Source: JACIYW01 sp014359745 (GTDB lineage: Bacteria > Pseudomonadota > Alphaproteobacteria > Rhodobacterales > Rhodobacteraceae). From it: DNA of 31,151 nucleotides. This document shows, piece by piece, positions 1-7,279 of the stretch. Made by a program: the position numbers and the translations under genes. The DNA is taken from contig JBNPWE010000023.1 in the NCBI GenBank assembly GCA_050433985.1, positions 1 through 31,151 on the forward strand, read 5' to 3'. The stretch's first letter is position 1. Each line of letters begins with the position of its first letter. A model generated the notes under the pieces. It worked only from the letters and a program-made list of their open reading frames with translations. It did not search any database and was not told where the DNA came from.

Positions 1-1
1 C

Positions 2-76
2 ATCAAGTCCAGACGAAAACTCGCAGGATGGGATACAACCTACCTCGACGCCATCCTCGCCCCGCCCCCAGCGTAA
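2..76 (+). CDS. Possible C-terminal tail of an unidentified ORF entering from the left edge
   Basis: An open frame runs in from the window edge and ends at TAA (74-76), giving about 24 residues that include KLAGWDTTYLDAIL. I do not recognise the family. Such a short open stretch can occur by chance in GC-rich DNA; codon third positions are less GC-biased than in the neighbouring genes, so it could be the end of an acquired gene. Low confidence. Confidence 0.25.
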   Translation: MKSRRKLAGWDTTYLDAILAPPPA

Positions 77-89
77 CTTTGATTCGGAG

Positions 90-107
90 CCCTGGCGCAC
101 GCCGGGG
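90..107 (-). terminator. GC hairpin just downstream of gatB
   Basis: CCCTGGC and GCCGGGG pair as a 7-bp stem (one G-U) around the loop GCAC, a few bases past the gatB stop on the minus strand. No T-run follows on that strand, so it may only be a 3'-end-stabilising hairpin. Confidence 0.3.
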
Positions 108-111
108 GGGG

Positions 112-1623
112 CTACAGCCCCAGCCTGGCCGTCACGATCGCGTTGACGGCGGCGGGGTTGGCCTTGCCGCCGGTGGCCTTCATCACCTGGCCCACGAACC
201 AACCGGCAAGCTTGGGGTTGGCTTGCGCCTTTTCCACCTGCGCGGGGTTGGCCTGGATCACCGCATCCACCGCCGCCTCTATCGCGGCGGTGTCGGTGAC
301 CTGTGTCATGCCGCGTTCGGCCACGATCGCTGCCGGGTCGCCGCCTGTCGTATAGACGATCTCGAACAGATCCTTGGCGATCTTGCCGGAAATGTCGCCC
401 GAGGCGATCAGATCAAGGATGCCCCCCAGTTGCGCGGGCGATACCGGGCTTTGGGTGATGTCGCGATCATCCTTTTTCAGCCGACCGAACAGATCGTTGA
501 TCACCCAGTTCGCGGCCATCTTGCCGTCGCGCCCCTCGGCCACGGCCTCGAAATAGGCGGCGGCCTCGACCTCGGCGGTCAGCACCGAGGCATCATATTC
601 CGACAGCCCGAAATCGAGCACGAAGCGCGCCTTTTTCGCGTCGGGCAGTTCGGGCAGGCTGGCCTTGATGCCGTCTACCCACTCCTGTTCGATCTCCAGC
701 GGCAAAAGGTCGGGATCGGGGAAATAGCGGTAATCATGCGCCTCTTCCTTGGACCGCATCGACCGGGTTTCCCCCTTGTCGGGATCGTACAGGCGGGTTT
801 CCTGCACCACCGCGCCGCCATCCTCGATGATGGCGATCTGGCGGCGGGCCTCATGTTCAATCGCCTGCTGGATGAAGCGCATCGAATTCATGTTCTTGAT
901 TTCGCAGCGGGTGCCAAGGTGGCCGAAATCGCCGGTCTCGCGGAATTTCTCATACTGGCCGGGGCGGCAGACCGAGACGTTGACATCGGCGCGCAGGTTG
1001 CCGTTCTGCATGTTCCCGTCGCAGGTGCCAAGGTAGCGCAGGATCTGGCGCAGTTTCACCACATAGGCCGCCGCCTCTTCGGGGCCGCGAATGTCGGGGC
1101 GCGACACAATCTCCATCAGCGCCACGCCGGTGCGGTTGAGATCGACAAAGGACATCGCAGGATCCATGTCATGGATCGACTTGCCCGCATCCTGTTCAAC
1201 ATGGATGCGTTCGATCCGCACCAGCCGCGCGATGCCGGGGGCCATATCCACCAGCACCTCGCCCTCGCCCACCAGCGGGTGATAAAGCTGGCTGATCTGA
1301 TAGCCCTGCGGCAGGTCGGGGTAGAAATAATTCTTGCGGTCAAAGGCCGACCAAAGATTGATCGCCGCCTTCAGCCCCAACCCGGTGCGCACCGCCTGTT
1401 CGATGCAGAATTCATTGACCACCGGCAGCATCCCCGGCATGCCGGCATCCACGAAGGCCACGTTGGAATTGGGTTCGGCGCCGAATTGGGTCGAGGCGCC
1501 GGAAAACAGCTTGGCCTTTGTGGCGATCTGGGCGTGAACCTCCATCCCGATCACCAGTTCCCAGTCATCTTTCGCGCCCGCGATGCGCTTGGGTTCGGGC
1601 GCGGTATAGGTAAGGTCAAGCAT
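112..1623 (-). CDS. gatB: Aspartyl/glutamyl-tRNA(Asn/Gln) amidotransferase subunit B
   Basis: GatB is the kinase/transamidase subunit of the cytoplasmic GatCAB complex, which converts Glu-tRNA(Gln), and in many bacteria Asp-tRNA(Asn), to the amidated form. The 503-residue product starts MLDLTYTAPEPKR and has the family motif VIGMEVHAQ near residue 25, DLNRTGVALMEIVSRPD in the catalytic cradle, and a C-terminal YqeY-like tail (NPKLAGWFVGQVMKATGG) thought to contact tRNA. Length is normal for the family. The open frame extends far upstream of 1623, but homology begins at this ATG, so the longer start is rejected. gatA and gatC are not adjacent. The gene is divergent from the UDG-family gene. 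Identification is secure. Confidence 0.97.
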   Translation of the reverse strand: MLDLTYTAPEPKRIAGAKDDWELVIGMEVHAQIATKAKLFSGASTQFGAEPNSNVAFVDAGMPGMLPVVNEFCIEQAVRTGLGLKAAINLWSAFDRKNYFYPDLPQGYQISQLYHPLVGEGEVLVDMAPGIARLVRIERIHVEQDAGKSIHDMDPAMSFVDLNRTGVALMEIVSRPDIRGPEEAAAYVVKLRQILRYLGTCDGNMQNGNLRADVNVSVCRPGQYEKFRETGDFGHLGTRCEIKNMNSMRFIQQAIEHEARRQIAIIEDGGAVVQETRLYDPDKGETRSMRSKEEAHDYRYFPDPDLLPLEIEQEWVDGIKASLPELPDAKKARFVLDFGLSEYDASVLTAEVEAAAYFEAVAEGRDGKMAANWVINDLFGRLKKDDRDITQSPVSPAQLGGILDLIASGDISGKIAKDLFEIVYTTGGDPAAIVAERGMTQVTDTAAIEAAVDAVIQANPAQVEKAQANPKLAGWFVGQVMKATGGKANPAAVNAIVTARLGL

Positions 1624-1655
1624 GGGGCACCAGCGGTTTTGACGGATTGCCGCCC

Positions 1656-1684
1656 GGTTTAGGCGATGCGCCCCAAGGGCGCAA
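1656..1684 (-). promoter_or_regulatory. Weak candidate promoter for gatB
   Basis: On the minus strand TTGCGC (1679-1684) and TAAACC (1656-1661) are separated by 17 bp, about 35 bp upstream of the gatB ATG. The -10 match is poor, so this is only a suggestion. Confidence 0.25.
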
Positions 1685-1787
1685 GCCGCCAGCCGTGCCC
1701 GCGCTCGCCCTTTGCGCGACATGGGCCGGTCACGGCGCCGGTTGGCGGCCGATTGCCCGCACCCGCGCCCCCGGTTATTCATGGGGG

Positions 1788-2393
1788 ATGACTGCTGAAC
1801 GCCTTGCCAGGGATATCGCCGCATGTCGGCTGTGCGCCGACCGTTTCGCGGCCACGGCCACCGGCCATGCGCCGCGCCCGGTGGTTTGGTTTCGGCCAAC
1901 GGCGCGCATCCTGATCGCGGGGCAGGCGCCGGGGCTGCGGGTGCACAACGCAGGCGTGCCGTTTGCCGACCCGTCGGGCGACCGGCTGCGCGATTGGCTG
2001 GGGCTGGACGGGGCCGCGTTTTATGATCGCGACCGGGTGGCGATCGTGCCGATGGCATTCTGCTTTCCCGGCTATGACGCGCGCGGGTCTGATCTGCCGC
2101 CGCCCGCCCTGTGTGCGCGTAGCTGGCGCGCGCAGGTGATGGCGGCCTTGCCAGACCTTCGCCTGACGCTTCTTGTTGGCGGGGCCGCGCAGCGCTGGCA
2201 TCTGGGCACGCGGGACGGCGTGACCGCGACGGTGGCCCGCTGGCGCGATCATGCGCCCGCCATCTTTCCCTTGCCCCATCCGTCGTGGCGCAATACCGGG
2301 TGGCTGAAGAGAAACCCGTGGTTCGCCGCCGATCTGCTGCCCGTGCTGCGGGCCCGCGTGGCGCAGGTGCTGGCCGAAAGGATCGATGGATGA
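1788..2393 (+). CDS. Uracil-DNA glycosylase superfamily protein
   Basis: The 201-residue product belongs to the UDG superfamily (COG1573-like), DNA repair enzymes that remove uracil or related bases. Visible motifs are GQAPG at 45-49, in the position of the GEAPG active-site loop of family 4/5 enzymes, and HPSW at 164-167, the C-terminal motif. Four cysteines (C13 and C16 as CRLC, then C92 and C109) are spaced like the 4Fe-4S ligands of family 4/5 UDGs, so a cluster is likely. The open frame extends upstream to 1647, but similarity begins at MTAERLARDIAACRLC, hence the start at 1788. Its stop overlaps the next ATG (ATGA), implying translational coupling with the SseB gene. Substrate is not inferable; the Gln in GQAPG is a departure worth noting. 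Confidence 0.85.
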   Translation: MTAERLARDIAACRLCADRFAATATGHAPRPVVWFRPTARILIAGQAPGLRVHNAGVPFADPSGDRLRDWLGLDGAAFYDRDRVAIVPMAFCFPGYDARGSDLPPPALCARSWRAQVMAALPDLRLTLLVGGAAQRWHLGTRDGVTATVARWRDHAPAIFPLPHPSWRNTGWLKRNPWFAADLLPVLRARVAQVLAERIDG

Positions 2394-3169
2394 CCCCGCT
2401 TGATACCGCCTATGCCGCAATGGCCGCCGCGTCCGAGGATGACGCGGCGCGCCTGCGCTATTACGGAGAGGTGTGCGGCGCGCTGCTGTTCGTGCTGCTG
2501 GAACGTGAGGTGACGGGCGCCGAGGCCCCGACACCGCGCAGCTTTAGCGTTGATGGCACGTCCTATGTTCTTGCCTTCGATACCGAGGAACGTCTGGCCG
2601 ATTTCGCCTCTGGCCCCGCCCCCTATGCCGAGGTGCCGGGCCGAAGGATCGCGGAACTGCTGGCCGGGGATGGCGCGACGGGTCTGGCGATCAATCTGGG
2701 CGCGGCATCGGGCAACCTGCTGCCGCCCGAGGTGGTGGCATGGCTGGTCGAAACCTTTGTCGCCAAGCCCGCAGTGACCGAGGCGCAGGTGGCCGAGGTG
2801 ACAGTGCCGCGCGGCCTGCCCGAGGCGCTGATCACCGCGCTCGACCGCACGCTTGCCCGCGCCGCCGGGCTGGCACAGGCGGCGGTTCTGGCCGGGGTGC
2901 GGTATCACGGGGCGGGGCGGGGGCATCTGCTGGTGGTGATCGATGCGGCGGCAGGCGCGCAAGAGGCGCTGGCGCGCGCGGTGTCCGAGGCGCTGGTGTT
3001 CTCGGGGGTAGAGGCCGGGGCAATCGATGTGGTCTTCGTGCCCGCCGATGCGCCGCTGGCGCTGCGGGCGGGGCGCGTCGGACTGCGGTTCGATCTGCCC
3101 CAACCAGAGGCGGCATCGCCCCAACCCCCACCCGGATCGAACCCAAACAAGCCGCCGATCCTGCGCTGA
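2390..3169 (+). CDS. SseB family protein
   Basis: A 259-residue cytoplasmic protein whose N-terminal region (LLFVLLEREVTG, SFSVDGTSYVLAFDTEERLADF) matches the SseB N-terminal domain. The C-terminal part (residues about 150-240, including GHLLVVIDAAAG and VGLRFDLP) resembles the second domain of alphaproteobacterial SseB-like proteins. The family name comes from enhanced serine sensitivity in E. coli; its biochemical role is unclear. The start at 2390 overlaps the UDG stop. There is no signal peptide, and the C-terminus is Pro-rich and probably disordered. The pairing with a UDG-family gene looks like an operon but does not reveal a function. Confidence 0.8.
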   Translation: MTPLDTAYAAMAAASEDDAARLRYYGEVCGALLFVLLEREVTGAEAPTPRSFSVDGTSYVLAFDTEERLADFASGPAPYAEVPGRRIAELLAGDGATGLAINLGAASGNLLPPEVVAWLVETFVAKPAVTEAQVAEVTVPRGLPEALITALDRTLARAAGLAQAAVLAGVRYHGAGRGHLLVVIDAAAGAQEALARAVSEALVFSGVEAGAIDVVFVPADAPLALRAGRVGLRFDLPQPEAASPQPPPGSNPNKPPILR

Positions 3170-3237
3170 AATTGGGGTATCTTGATACCTAAATTGCAAG
3201 CCATTGTTTTATAACAACTAATCCAAGACGACACCCC

Positions 3238-3265
3238 TTGACTGTGTCGCGTAACCGTCTAGAAA
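3238..3265 (+). promoter_or_regulatory. Sigma-70-type promoter of rplM-rpsI
   Basis: TTGACT (3238-3243) and TAGAAA (3260-3265) are separated by 16 bp, a strong match to the housekeeping consensus and the best promoter in the window. Transcription would begin near 3272, leaving a leader of about 47 nt before rplM. Confidence 0.7.
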
Positions 3266-3277
3266 CGCGGCATCCAC

Positions 3278-3301
3278 GGCGGGTTATTCCGCCTCACCCG
3301 C
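3278..3301 (+). promoter_or_regulatory. Leader hairpin(s) upstream of rplM
   Basis: Two mutually exclusive stems can form in the short leader: GCGGGT (3279-3284) with ACCCGC (3296-3301), or GGCGG (3278-3282) with CCGCC (3289-3293). Alternative stems just before a ribosomal-protein start codon fit autogenous regulation by L13 or S9, but no characterised motif is recognised here. Confidence 0.35.
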
Positions 3302-3318
3302 AGCCAATAGGGCCTGAC

Positions 3319-3783
3319 ATGAAAACTTTCTCCGCGAAACCGGCGGATATCGACAAGAAATGGATCCTGATCGACGCCGAAGGCGTGGTTCTGGGCCGTC
3401 TTGCCTCGATCGTCGCAATGCGCCTGCGTGGCAAACACAAGGCCACCTTTACCCCGCATATGGATATGGGCGACAACGTCATCATCATCAACGCCGACAA
3501 GGTGCAGATGACCGGCGCCAAGCGCGACAACAAGATCTATTACTGGCACACCGGCCATCCGGGCGGCATCAAGAACCGCACCGCGCGCCAGATCCTTGAA
3601 GGGGCGCACCCCGAACGGGTGATCGAAAAGGCCGTGCAGCGCATGTTGCCGGGCGGCAAGCTGTCGCGCCAGCAGATGACCAACCTGCGCATCTATGCCA
3701 GCGCCGAGCATCCGCATGAGGCCCAGCAACCCGAAGTGCTGGATCTCAAGCCCCTGAACCCGAAAAACACCCGGAGCGCCTGA
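3319..3783 (+). CDS. rplM: 50S ribosomal protein L13
   Basis: A 154-residue protein of the large ribosomal subunit that binds 23S rRNA early in assembly. Diagnostic stretches are WILIDAEGVVLGRLAS near the N-terminus, LRGKHKATFTPHMDMGD, and AVQRMLPGGKLSRQQMTNLRIY toward the C-terminus. The start is set by homology and an AGGG ribosome binding site seven bases upstream; the open frame reaches back to 3238, inside the promoter, and that start is rejected. It ends 2 bp before rpsI, the usual two-gene ribosomal operon. Confidence 0.97.
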   Translation: MKTFSAKPADIDKKWILIDAEGVVLGRLASIVAMRLRGKHKATFTPHMDMGDNVIIINADKVQMTGAKRDNKIYYWHTGHPGGIKNRTARQILEGAHPERVIEKAVQRMLPGGKLSRQQMTNLRIYASAEHPHEAQQPEVLDLKPLNPKNTRSA

Positions 3784-3785
3784 TC

Positions 3786-4280
3786 ATGGCCGACGACATC
3801 AAAACCCTCGACGATCTGAAATCGGTCGTCTCCGGCGTCCCCGCCGAGGCCGTGACCGAGACCGCCGTCGTGCGCGAAGCCAAGCGCGACAAACTGGGCC
3901 GTTCCTATGCCACGGGCAAGCGCAAGGATGCGGTCGCCCGCGTCTGGATCCGCCCCGGTTCGGGCAAGGTCACGGTCAACGGCAAGCTGATGGCGGAATA
4001 TTTCGCCCGTCCGGTGCTGCAAATGATCCTGCGCCAGCCGTTCACGGTTGCCGGTGTGGAAAACCAGTTCGACGTGCAGGCCACCGTCAAGGGTGGCGGG
4101 CTGTCGGGGCAGGCCGGTGCGGTCAAGCACGGTATCTCGAAAGCGTTGCAGATCTATGAACCGGGCCTGCGTGGCGCGCTCAAGGCGGCCGGGTTCCTGA
4201 CCCGCGACAGCCGGGTGGTGGAACGCAAGAAATACGGCAAGGCCAAGGCCCGCAAGAGCTTCCAGTTCTCCAAGCGCTAA
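3786..4280 (+). CDS. rpsI: 30S ribosomal protein S9
   Basis: A 164-residue small-subunit protein. The core begins at about residue 39 (LGRSYATGKRKDAVARVWI) and ends with the invariant FQFSKR tail, whose final Arg reaches the P-site tRNA. The first ~38 residues are an acidic/hydrophilic extension common in alphaproteobacterial S9. It follows rplM after 2 bp and is followed by a strong terminator. Confidence 0.97.
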   Translation: MADDIKTLDDLKSVVSGVPAEAVTETAVVREAKRDKLGRSYATGKRKDAVARVWIRPGSGKVTVNGKLMAEYFARPVLQMILRQPFTVAGVENQFDVQATVKGGGLSGQAGAVKHGISKALQIYEPGLRGALKAAGFLTRDSRVVERKKYGKAKARKSFQFSKR

Positions 4281-4301
4281 GGCGGTTGGCATATACGGAT
4301 C

Positions 4302-4330
4302 GGGGCGTGCCACGCTGGCGCGCCCCTTTT
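4302..4330 (+). terminator. Rho-independent terminator of rplM-rpsI
   Basis: A 10-bp stem (GGGGCGTGCC, 4302-4311, with GGCGCGCCCC, 4317-4326; one G-U pair) and a 5-nt loop is followed by TTTT, 21 bp after the rpsI stop. Confidence 0.8.
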
Positions 4331-4365
4331 CATGTGTGCTGCCCCGCAGCCTGGCCTTTAAATCT

Positions 4366-4392
4366 TGCGCAAATGTGAAATATTATTGCGCA
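4366..4392 (+). promoter_or_regulatory. Inverted repeat, likely operator of the Lrp/AsnC gene
   Basis: TGCGCAA (4366-4372) and TTGCGCA (4386-4392) are perfect 7-bp inverted arms separated by an AT-rich 13-bp spacer. The left arm is itself part of the palindrome TTGCGCAA. It lies 65-91 bp upstream of the regulator's ATG, where autoregulatory Lrp-family sites are usually found. Binding is inferred. Confidence 0.5.
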
Positions 4393-4456
4393 GGGTGGGT
4401 TGAACGCCTACATTCCACAAAAATGCATGGCGCAGACCTATTGGGGGGCAGAGGCA

Positions 4457-4957
4457 ATGGCGGGATCAAAGCTTGATCCGATCGACCGCAGGATTCTGGC
4501 GGAATTGCAGGCCGATGGGCGCATGACCAATGTTGAACTGGCCAGCCGCGTCGGCATTTCGGCCCCGCCGTGCCTGCGGCGGGTGCGCACCCTGGAAGAG
4601 GCGGGCTATATCCGCGGCTATCACGCCGATGTCGATCCGCGCCTGCTTGGGTTCGAGGTGCAGGTGTTCGTAATGGTCGGCCTGCACAGCCAGGCCGAGG
4701 CCGATCTTTCCGCGTTCGAGGCGCTGTGCCGCGCTTGGCCCTTGGTGCGCGAATGCCACATGCTGAATGGCGAGATCGATTTTATCCTGAAATGCGTGGC
4801 CCCCGATCTGTCAACCTTTCAGAATTTCCTGACCGAACATCTGACCGCGGCCGATAATGTTGCCAGCGTCAAGACATCTCTGGTGATCCGCGGGGCCAAG
4901 GATGTGCCCGGCGTGCCCTTCGAGGTGCTGGAAGCGCGGATGAAGCGCGACGCCTGA
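4457..4957 (+). CDS. Lrp/AsnC family transcriptional regulator
   Basis: A 166-residue regulator. Residues about 6-55 form the winged helix-turn-helix (LDPIDRRILAELQADGRMTN, VELASRVGISAPPCLRRVRTLEE), and residues about 70-150 form the RAM/AsnC ligand-binding domain (FVMVGLHSQAEADL, VRECHMLNGEIDFILKCVAPDL). Family members form octamers whose DNA binding responds to amino acids. The start at 4457 is preceded by AGAGG; an upstream in-frame ATG at 4400 would add residues outside the domain. A perfect inverted repeat upstream suggests autoregulation. The target cannot be read from neighbours: the gene is alone and convergent with the Hint-domain gene. Confidence 0.92.
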   Translation: MAGSKLDPIDRRILAELQADGRMTNVELASRVGISAPPCLRRVRTLEEAGYIRGYHADVDPRLLGFEVQVFVMVGLHSQAEADLSAFEALCRAWPLVRECHMLNGEIDFILKCVAPDLSTFQNFLTEHLTAADNVASVKTSLVIRGAKDVPGVPFEVLEARMKRDA

Positions 4958-4981
4958 CGCGGCGGGCCGCCGGATCAGGCG
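4951..4981. terminator. Hairpin shared by two convergent genes, spanning both stop codons
   Basis: CGCCTGA (4951-4957) and TCAGGCG (4975-4981) are perfect 7-bp inverted arms. The left arm ends in the Lrp-gene stop TGA and the right arm begins with the Hint-gene stop (TCA on plus), and GGC/GCC can pair inside. It probably serves as a bidirectional end signal, though no T-run is present. Confidence 0.5.
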
Positions 4982-5763
4982 GCGTCGACCCGAAAATTCA
5001 TGCCCGGAAACGGGCGCTGCGGGTGCAGCGGCGCGCCGAAGCCCGATCCATCGCGGATATGGGGGAACAGGGCCAGAAACAGGCCGCGCATGTCAACGTC
5101 CAGCGTATCGACCGAGGTGCCGGGGTGGTAGGATTCAACCTCCAGCCCTCCTGCCCGCAGGGTGGCGTGCCGCCGCAATCCCAGATGATACACCTGAACC
5201 GGCGTCGCCGGGGACAGGCGTATCGCGCTGTTTTCATCGATCAGGTCGGCTACCGGCACAAACACCGCCTCGCGGCCGACGCTGCGGTTGAAATGCTGAA
5301 GCAACCGCGCATAGGGCCCCAGCACCGTGTCATGCGCCGGGCGGCCGGGGCCGAAACTGTCGGCGGGCACCCGCACCGGGCCGGGGCAGGGAACCTGACC
5401 GGGGATCGAGGCGGGATAAAGCGTCATTGATCCGGCCCAGATCAAGGTTTGCGGGCCATTATCGAGGGTTTCCAGCACATCGCCGGGCACAAGATCCTCG
5501 ACCGCCATCGCGCCGTGGTCGGTGCTGATCAGGGTGCCGCGCGCAAAGGCGGAAAACGCCTGTTCAAAAACCGGGATCGCGGGGGCAATGCGGCTGAAGC
5601 TGTAGAGGCTGCCGTCGCGCATCAAGGCGGCGGCCTCATACCGTCGCGTCAGAGGTTTCGCGCGCAGAGGCCGCCGGTCCGAGCGTTCGGTACCTGAACC
5701 GGTGTCCCTTTCCAATCGGGATGCCAATGCCCCGCGGGGCATGACAAAGCGGGGGTTGTTCAT
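4975..5763 (-). CDS. Hint (Hedgehog/intein-type) domain protein
   Basis: A 262-residue protein with a Hint-type fold around residues 70-215. The entry motif is FARGTLISTDHGAMAVEDLV followed by PGDVLETLDNGPQTLIWAG, the block-A-like start of Hint domains in Rhodobacteraceae. Later segments (HDTVLGPYARLL, VEVESYHP-like GLEVESYHPG) fit the same family. The usual nucleophilic Cys at the start of block A appears replaced here (ARGT), so self-splicing is not assured. In this family the domain is often attached to secreted or calcium-binding proteins, but this copy has no signal peptide or RTX repeats. The start has AAGGA upstream, and a palindromic promoter lies about 70-105 bp further upstream. Role unknown. 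Confidence 0.8.
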   Translation of the reverse strand: MNNPRFVMPRGALASRLERDTGSGTERSDRRPLRAKPLTRRYEAAALMRDGSLYSFSRIAPAIPVFEQAFSAFARGTLISTDHGAMAVEDLVPGDVLETLDNGPQTLIWAGSMTLYPASIPGQVPCPGPVRVPADSFGPGRPAHDTVLGPYARLLQHFNRSVGREAVFVPVADLIDENSAIRLSPATPVQVYHLGLRRHATLRAGGLEVESYHPGTSVDTLDVDMRGLFLALFPHIRDGSGFGAPLHPQRPFPGMNFRVDAA

Positions 5764-5833
5764 GCGATCAGTCCTTCCGGTCTGGTCACATCTGCATCGG
5801 CCCCCACCGATGGTGCAGAGGGACTAAGTTTCA

Positions 5834-5868
5834 TCAATAGGCGAGAATCTGGCAATATTGTCAATATT
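5834..5868 (-). promoter_or_regulatory. Promoter with palindromic operator for the Hint-domain gene
   Basis: AATATTGTCAATATT (5854-5868) is a perfect 7-bp inverted repeat with a 1-bp centre. On the minus strand it contains a consensus -35, TTGACA (5859-5864). A -10-like CCTATT (5836-5841) follows after 17 bp (or TATTGA, 5834-5839, after 19). A protein bound to the palindrome would cover the -35, so repression is likely. Confidence 0.55.
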
Positions 5869-5991
5869 TCCGACTTTTTTTGACGACGGTTTGCCATCAA
5901 TCCATTAATTCGGGCATGATTGTTTCCGGGCGTTTGTTCGTCTGGCAATGGCCCGTTTCCGAATCGTCACGCAAGGTGGCGCCCGCCGGTG

Positions 5992-6156
5992 TCAGGCATG
6001 GCGGGCGATGGTGGTGGGTGTGGCGGATTTGTCCTGATCCGCGCGCCTGGCGATGAAGGCGGTGCGCGTGGCGCCGCGCGCGCAGGGCAGCGCCACCTGT
6101 GGGCGGGCGCTTTCGGCAAGGATCCATTTCATCCAGCGGCTGTTGCGCGTTTTCAT
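5992..6156 (-). CDS. Small basic protein, 54 residues, unknown function
   Basis: An ATG at 6156 is preceded on the minus strand by AGAAGGGA and a 6-nt spacer, one of the best ribosome binding sites in the window, and opens a 54-codon frame ending in TGA. The product begins MKTRNSRWMKWILAESARPQ and is rich in Arg/Lys and Ala, with a conserved-looking centre (LPCARGATRTAFIARR). I recall similar 50-60-residue basic proteins (small K/R-rich N-terminus, then W-R-G followed by R-x-A-F-I) as conserved hypotheticals in Rhodobacteraceae, but cannot confirm by search. No membrane segment. It sits alone between the Hint gene and pgeF. Confidence 0.6.
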   Translation of the reverse strand: MKTRNSRWMKWILAESARPQVALPCARGATRTAFIARRADQDKSATPTTIARHA

Positions 6157-6481
6157 TCTGCGTCCCTTCTGTTGTCACGTCTCGGATCGGGCCGGGGCCG
6201 CGATTGGGCAGTGTGTTCCGGTCTGTTTCTTCCGGAATCTGGCCGCTACAAGAACCATCATAGGGAACAATGGGGCGCGGATGGGGCGAGGTCGGCGGGG
6301 ATTGTGAAACAATCAAGGCATCTTCGGGCCGGGCAGCGCATCTTGGGGGGTATGGAGACGGATTTTAGTCAGCCGCAGTCATTCCCGCCACCGGCGCGCG
6401 CATGGCGGGGTGGTCATGAGTATTTTTTTCGAGAGGATGGGATAACGTTTTCCTGGCGCTCAAGCCGCAGGTCTGAATGGG
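6157..6481. other. Gene-free stretch between the 54-codon gene and pgeF
   Basis: No convincing ORF. It contains the upstream region of the small basic protein and one copy of the dispersed GAGTATTT element (6418-6440). Otherwise nothing recognisable. Confidence 0.5.
6418..6440 (+). repeat. Dispersed intergenic element, copy 1
   Basis: GAGTATTT, four further Ts, then CGAGAGGATG. It shares 22 identical bases with the copy at 14158-14180 and matches a reversed variant at 12796-12818. It lies 42 bp beyond the pgeF stop, antisense to pgeF. Confidence 0.7.
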
Positions 6482-7255
6482 CTAGAGCCGGATCGCCGAG
6501 ATCAGCCGCCCGTAATCGGCTTCCTTCAGGTGCAGGGATCGGCGGTAGGAATAGAAGGCTGCCGGATCGCCATAGGTACACTGCCGCGTCCATTCGGCAT
6601 GGCCGATGCCCGCGCCCCGCAGGCGGTGCAGGCCATAGGCAGGCAGGTCGAACTGATAGCGGTCGCCCGTGCCATTGGCAAAAAACCGTGCATTTTCGGG
6701 GTCATCCGCCAGAAATTCGTCAAGGAATTCCGGCCCGACCTCATAGGCGCGCTGGCTGATCGTGGGCCCGATCACGGCCACGGTGTCGGCCCGGCTGGCC
6801 CCCAGCGCCTCCATCGCGTCCAGCGTCGCCTCCAGCACCCCGTCAAGCGCCCCGCGCCAGCCCGCATGGGCGGCACCGATGACGCCCGCGCCGTGATCGG
6901 CGAAGAGCACGGGTTGGCAATCCGCCGTCAGAACCGCCAGCGCCAGCCCCGGCGTCGCCGTTACCATCGCATCGGCGCGCGGCACGATATCGGGCGGGCC
7001 GTTCAGGGTGACGACCTGCGCCGAATGGACCTGATGCACCGTCACCAGCGCGTCCGCCGCCCGGCCATCCGGCCCGTTCAGCCCCATCGCATGCGCCACG
7101 CGGGTGCGGTTGATCGCCACCGCCTCGGCCTGATCCGACGATCCCGGCCCGCAGTTCAGCCCCAGGAATATCCCCGACGATGCCCCGCCCCGGCGCGAAA
7201 AGAACCCGTGGCGCAACGGGGAAAGACAGTCAGCGGTGAAAATCTCGAGTGTCAT
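6482..7255 (-). CDS. pgeF: Peptidoglycan editing factor PgeF (YfiH / DUF152 family)
   Basis: A 257-residue cytoplasmic enzyme of the multicopper-oxidase-like YfiH family. E. coli PgeF hydrolyses muropeptide precursors that carry L-Ser in place of L-Ala; relatives act as purine nucleoside phosphorylases. Motifs visible in order: GFFSRRGGAS near residue 17, VHQVHSAQV (metal His), LTADCQPVLFAD (metal Cys), GAAHAGWRGALDGVLE (metal His), and GPTISQRAYEVG. All conserved zinc/copper ligands appear present. It lies 24 bp downstream of the methyltransferase gene and after lgt, so it is probably the last gene of an envelope-linked operon. Confidence 0.92.
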   Translation of the reverse strand: MTLEIFTADCLSPLRHGFFSRRGGASSGIFLGLNCGPGSSDQAEAVAINRTRVAHAMGLNGPDGRAADALVTVHQVHSAQVVTLNGPPDIVPRADAMVTATPGLALAVLTADCQPVLFADHGAGVIGAAHAGWRGALDGVLEATLDAMEALGASRADTVAVIGPTISQRAYEVGPEFLDEFLADDPENARFFANGTGDRYQFDLPAYGLHRLRGAGIGHAEWTRQCTYGDPAAFYSYRRSLHLKEADYGRLISAIRL

Positions 7256-7279
7256 GATCCTCGGTCTTGTTGGCGGCTC

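Noticed and set aside
28..1662. 544-codon plus-strand open frame
   Set aside because: It is antisense to gatB, an unmistakable gene, and its composition (His/Arg/Gly-rich) is that of a GC-rich shadow frame.
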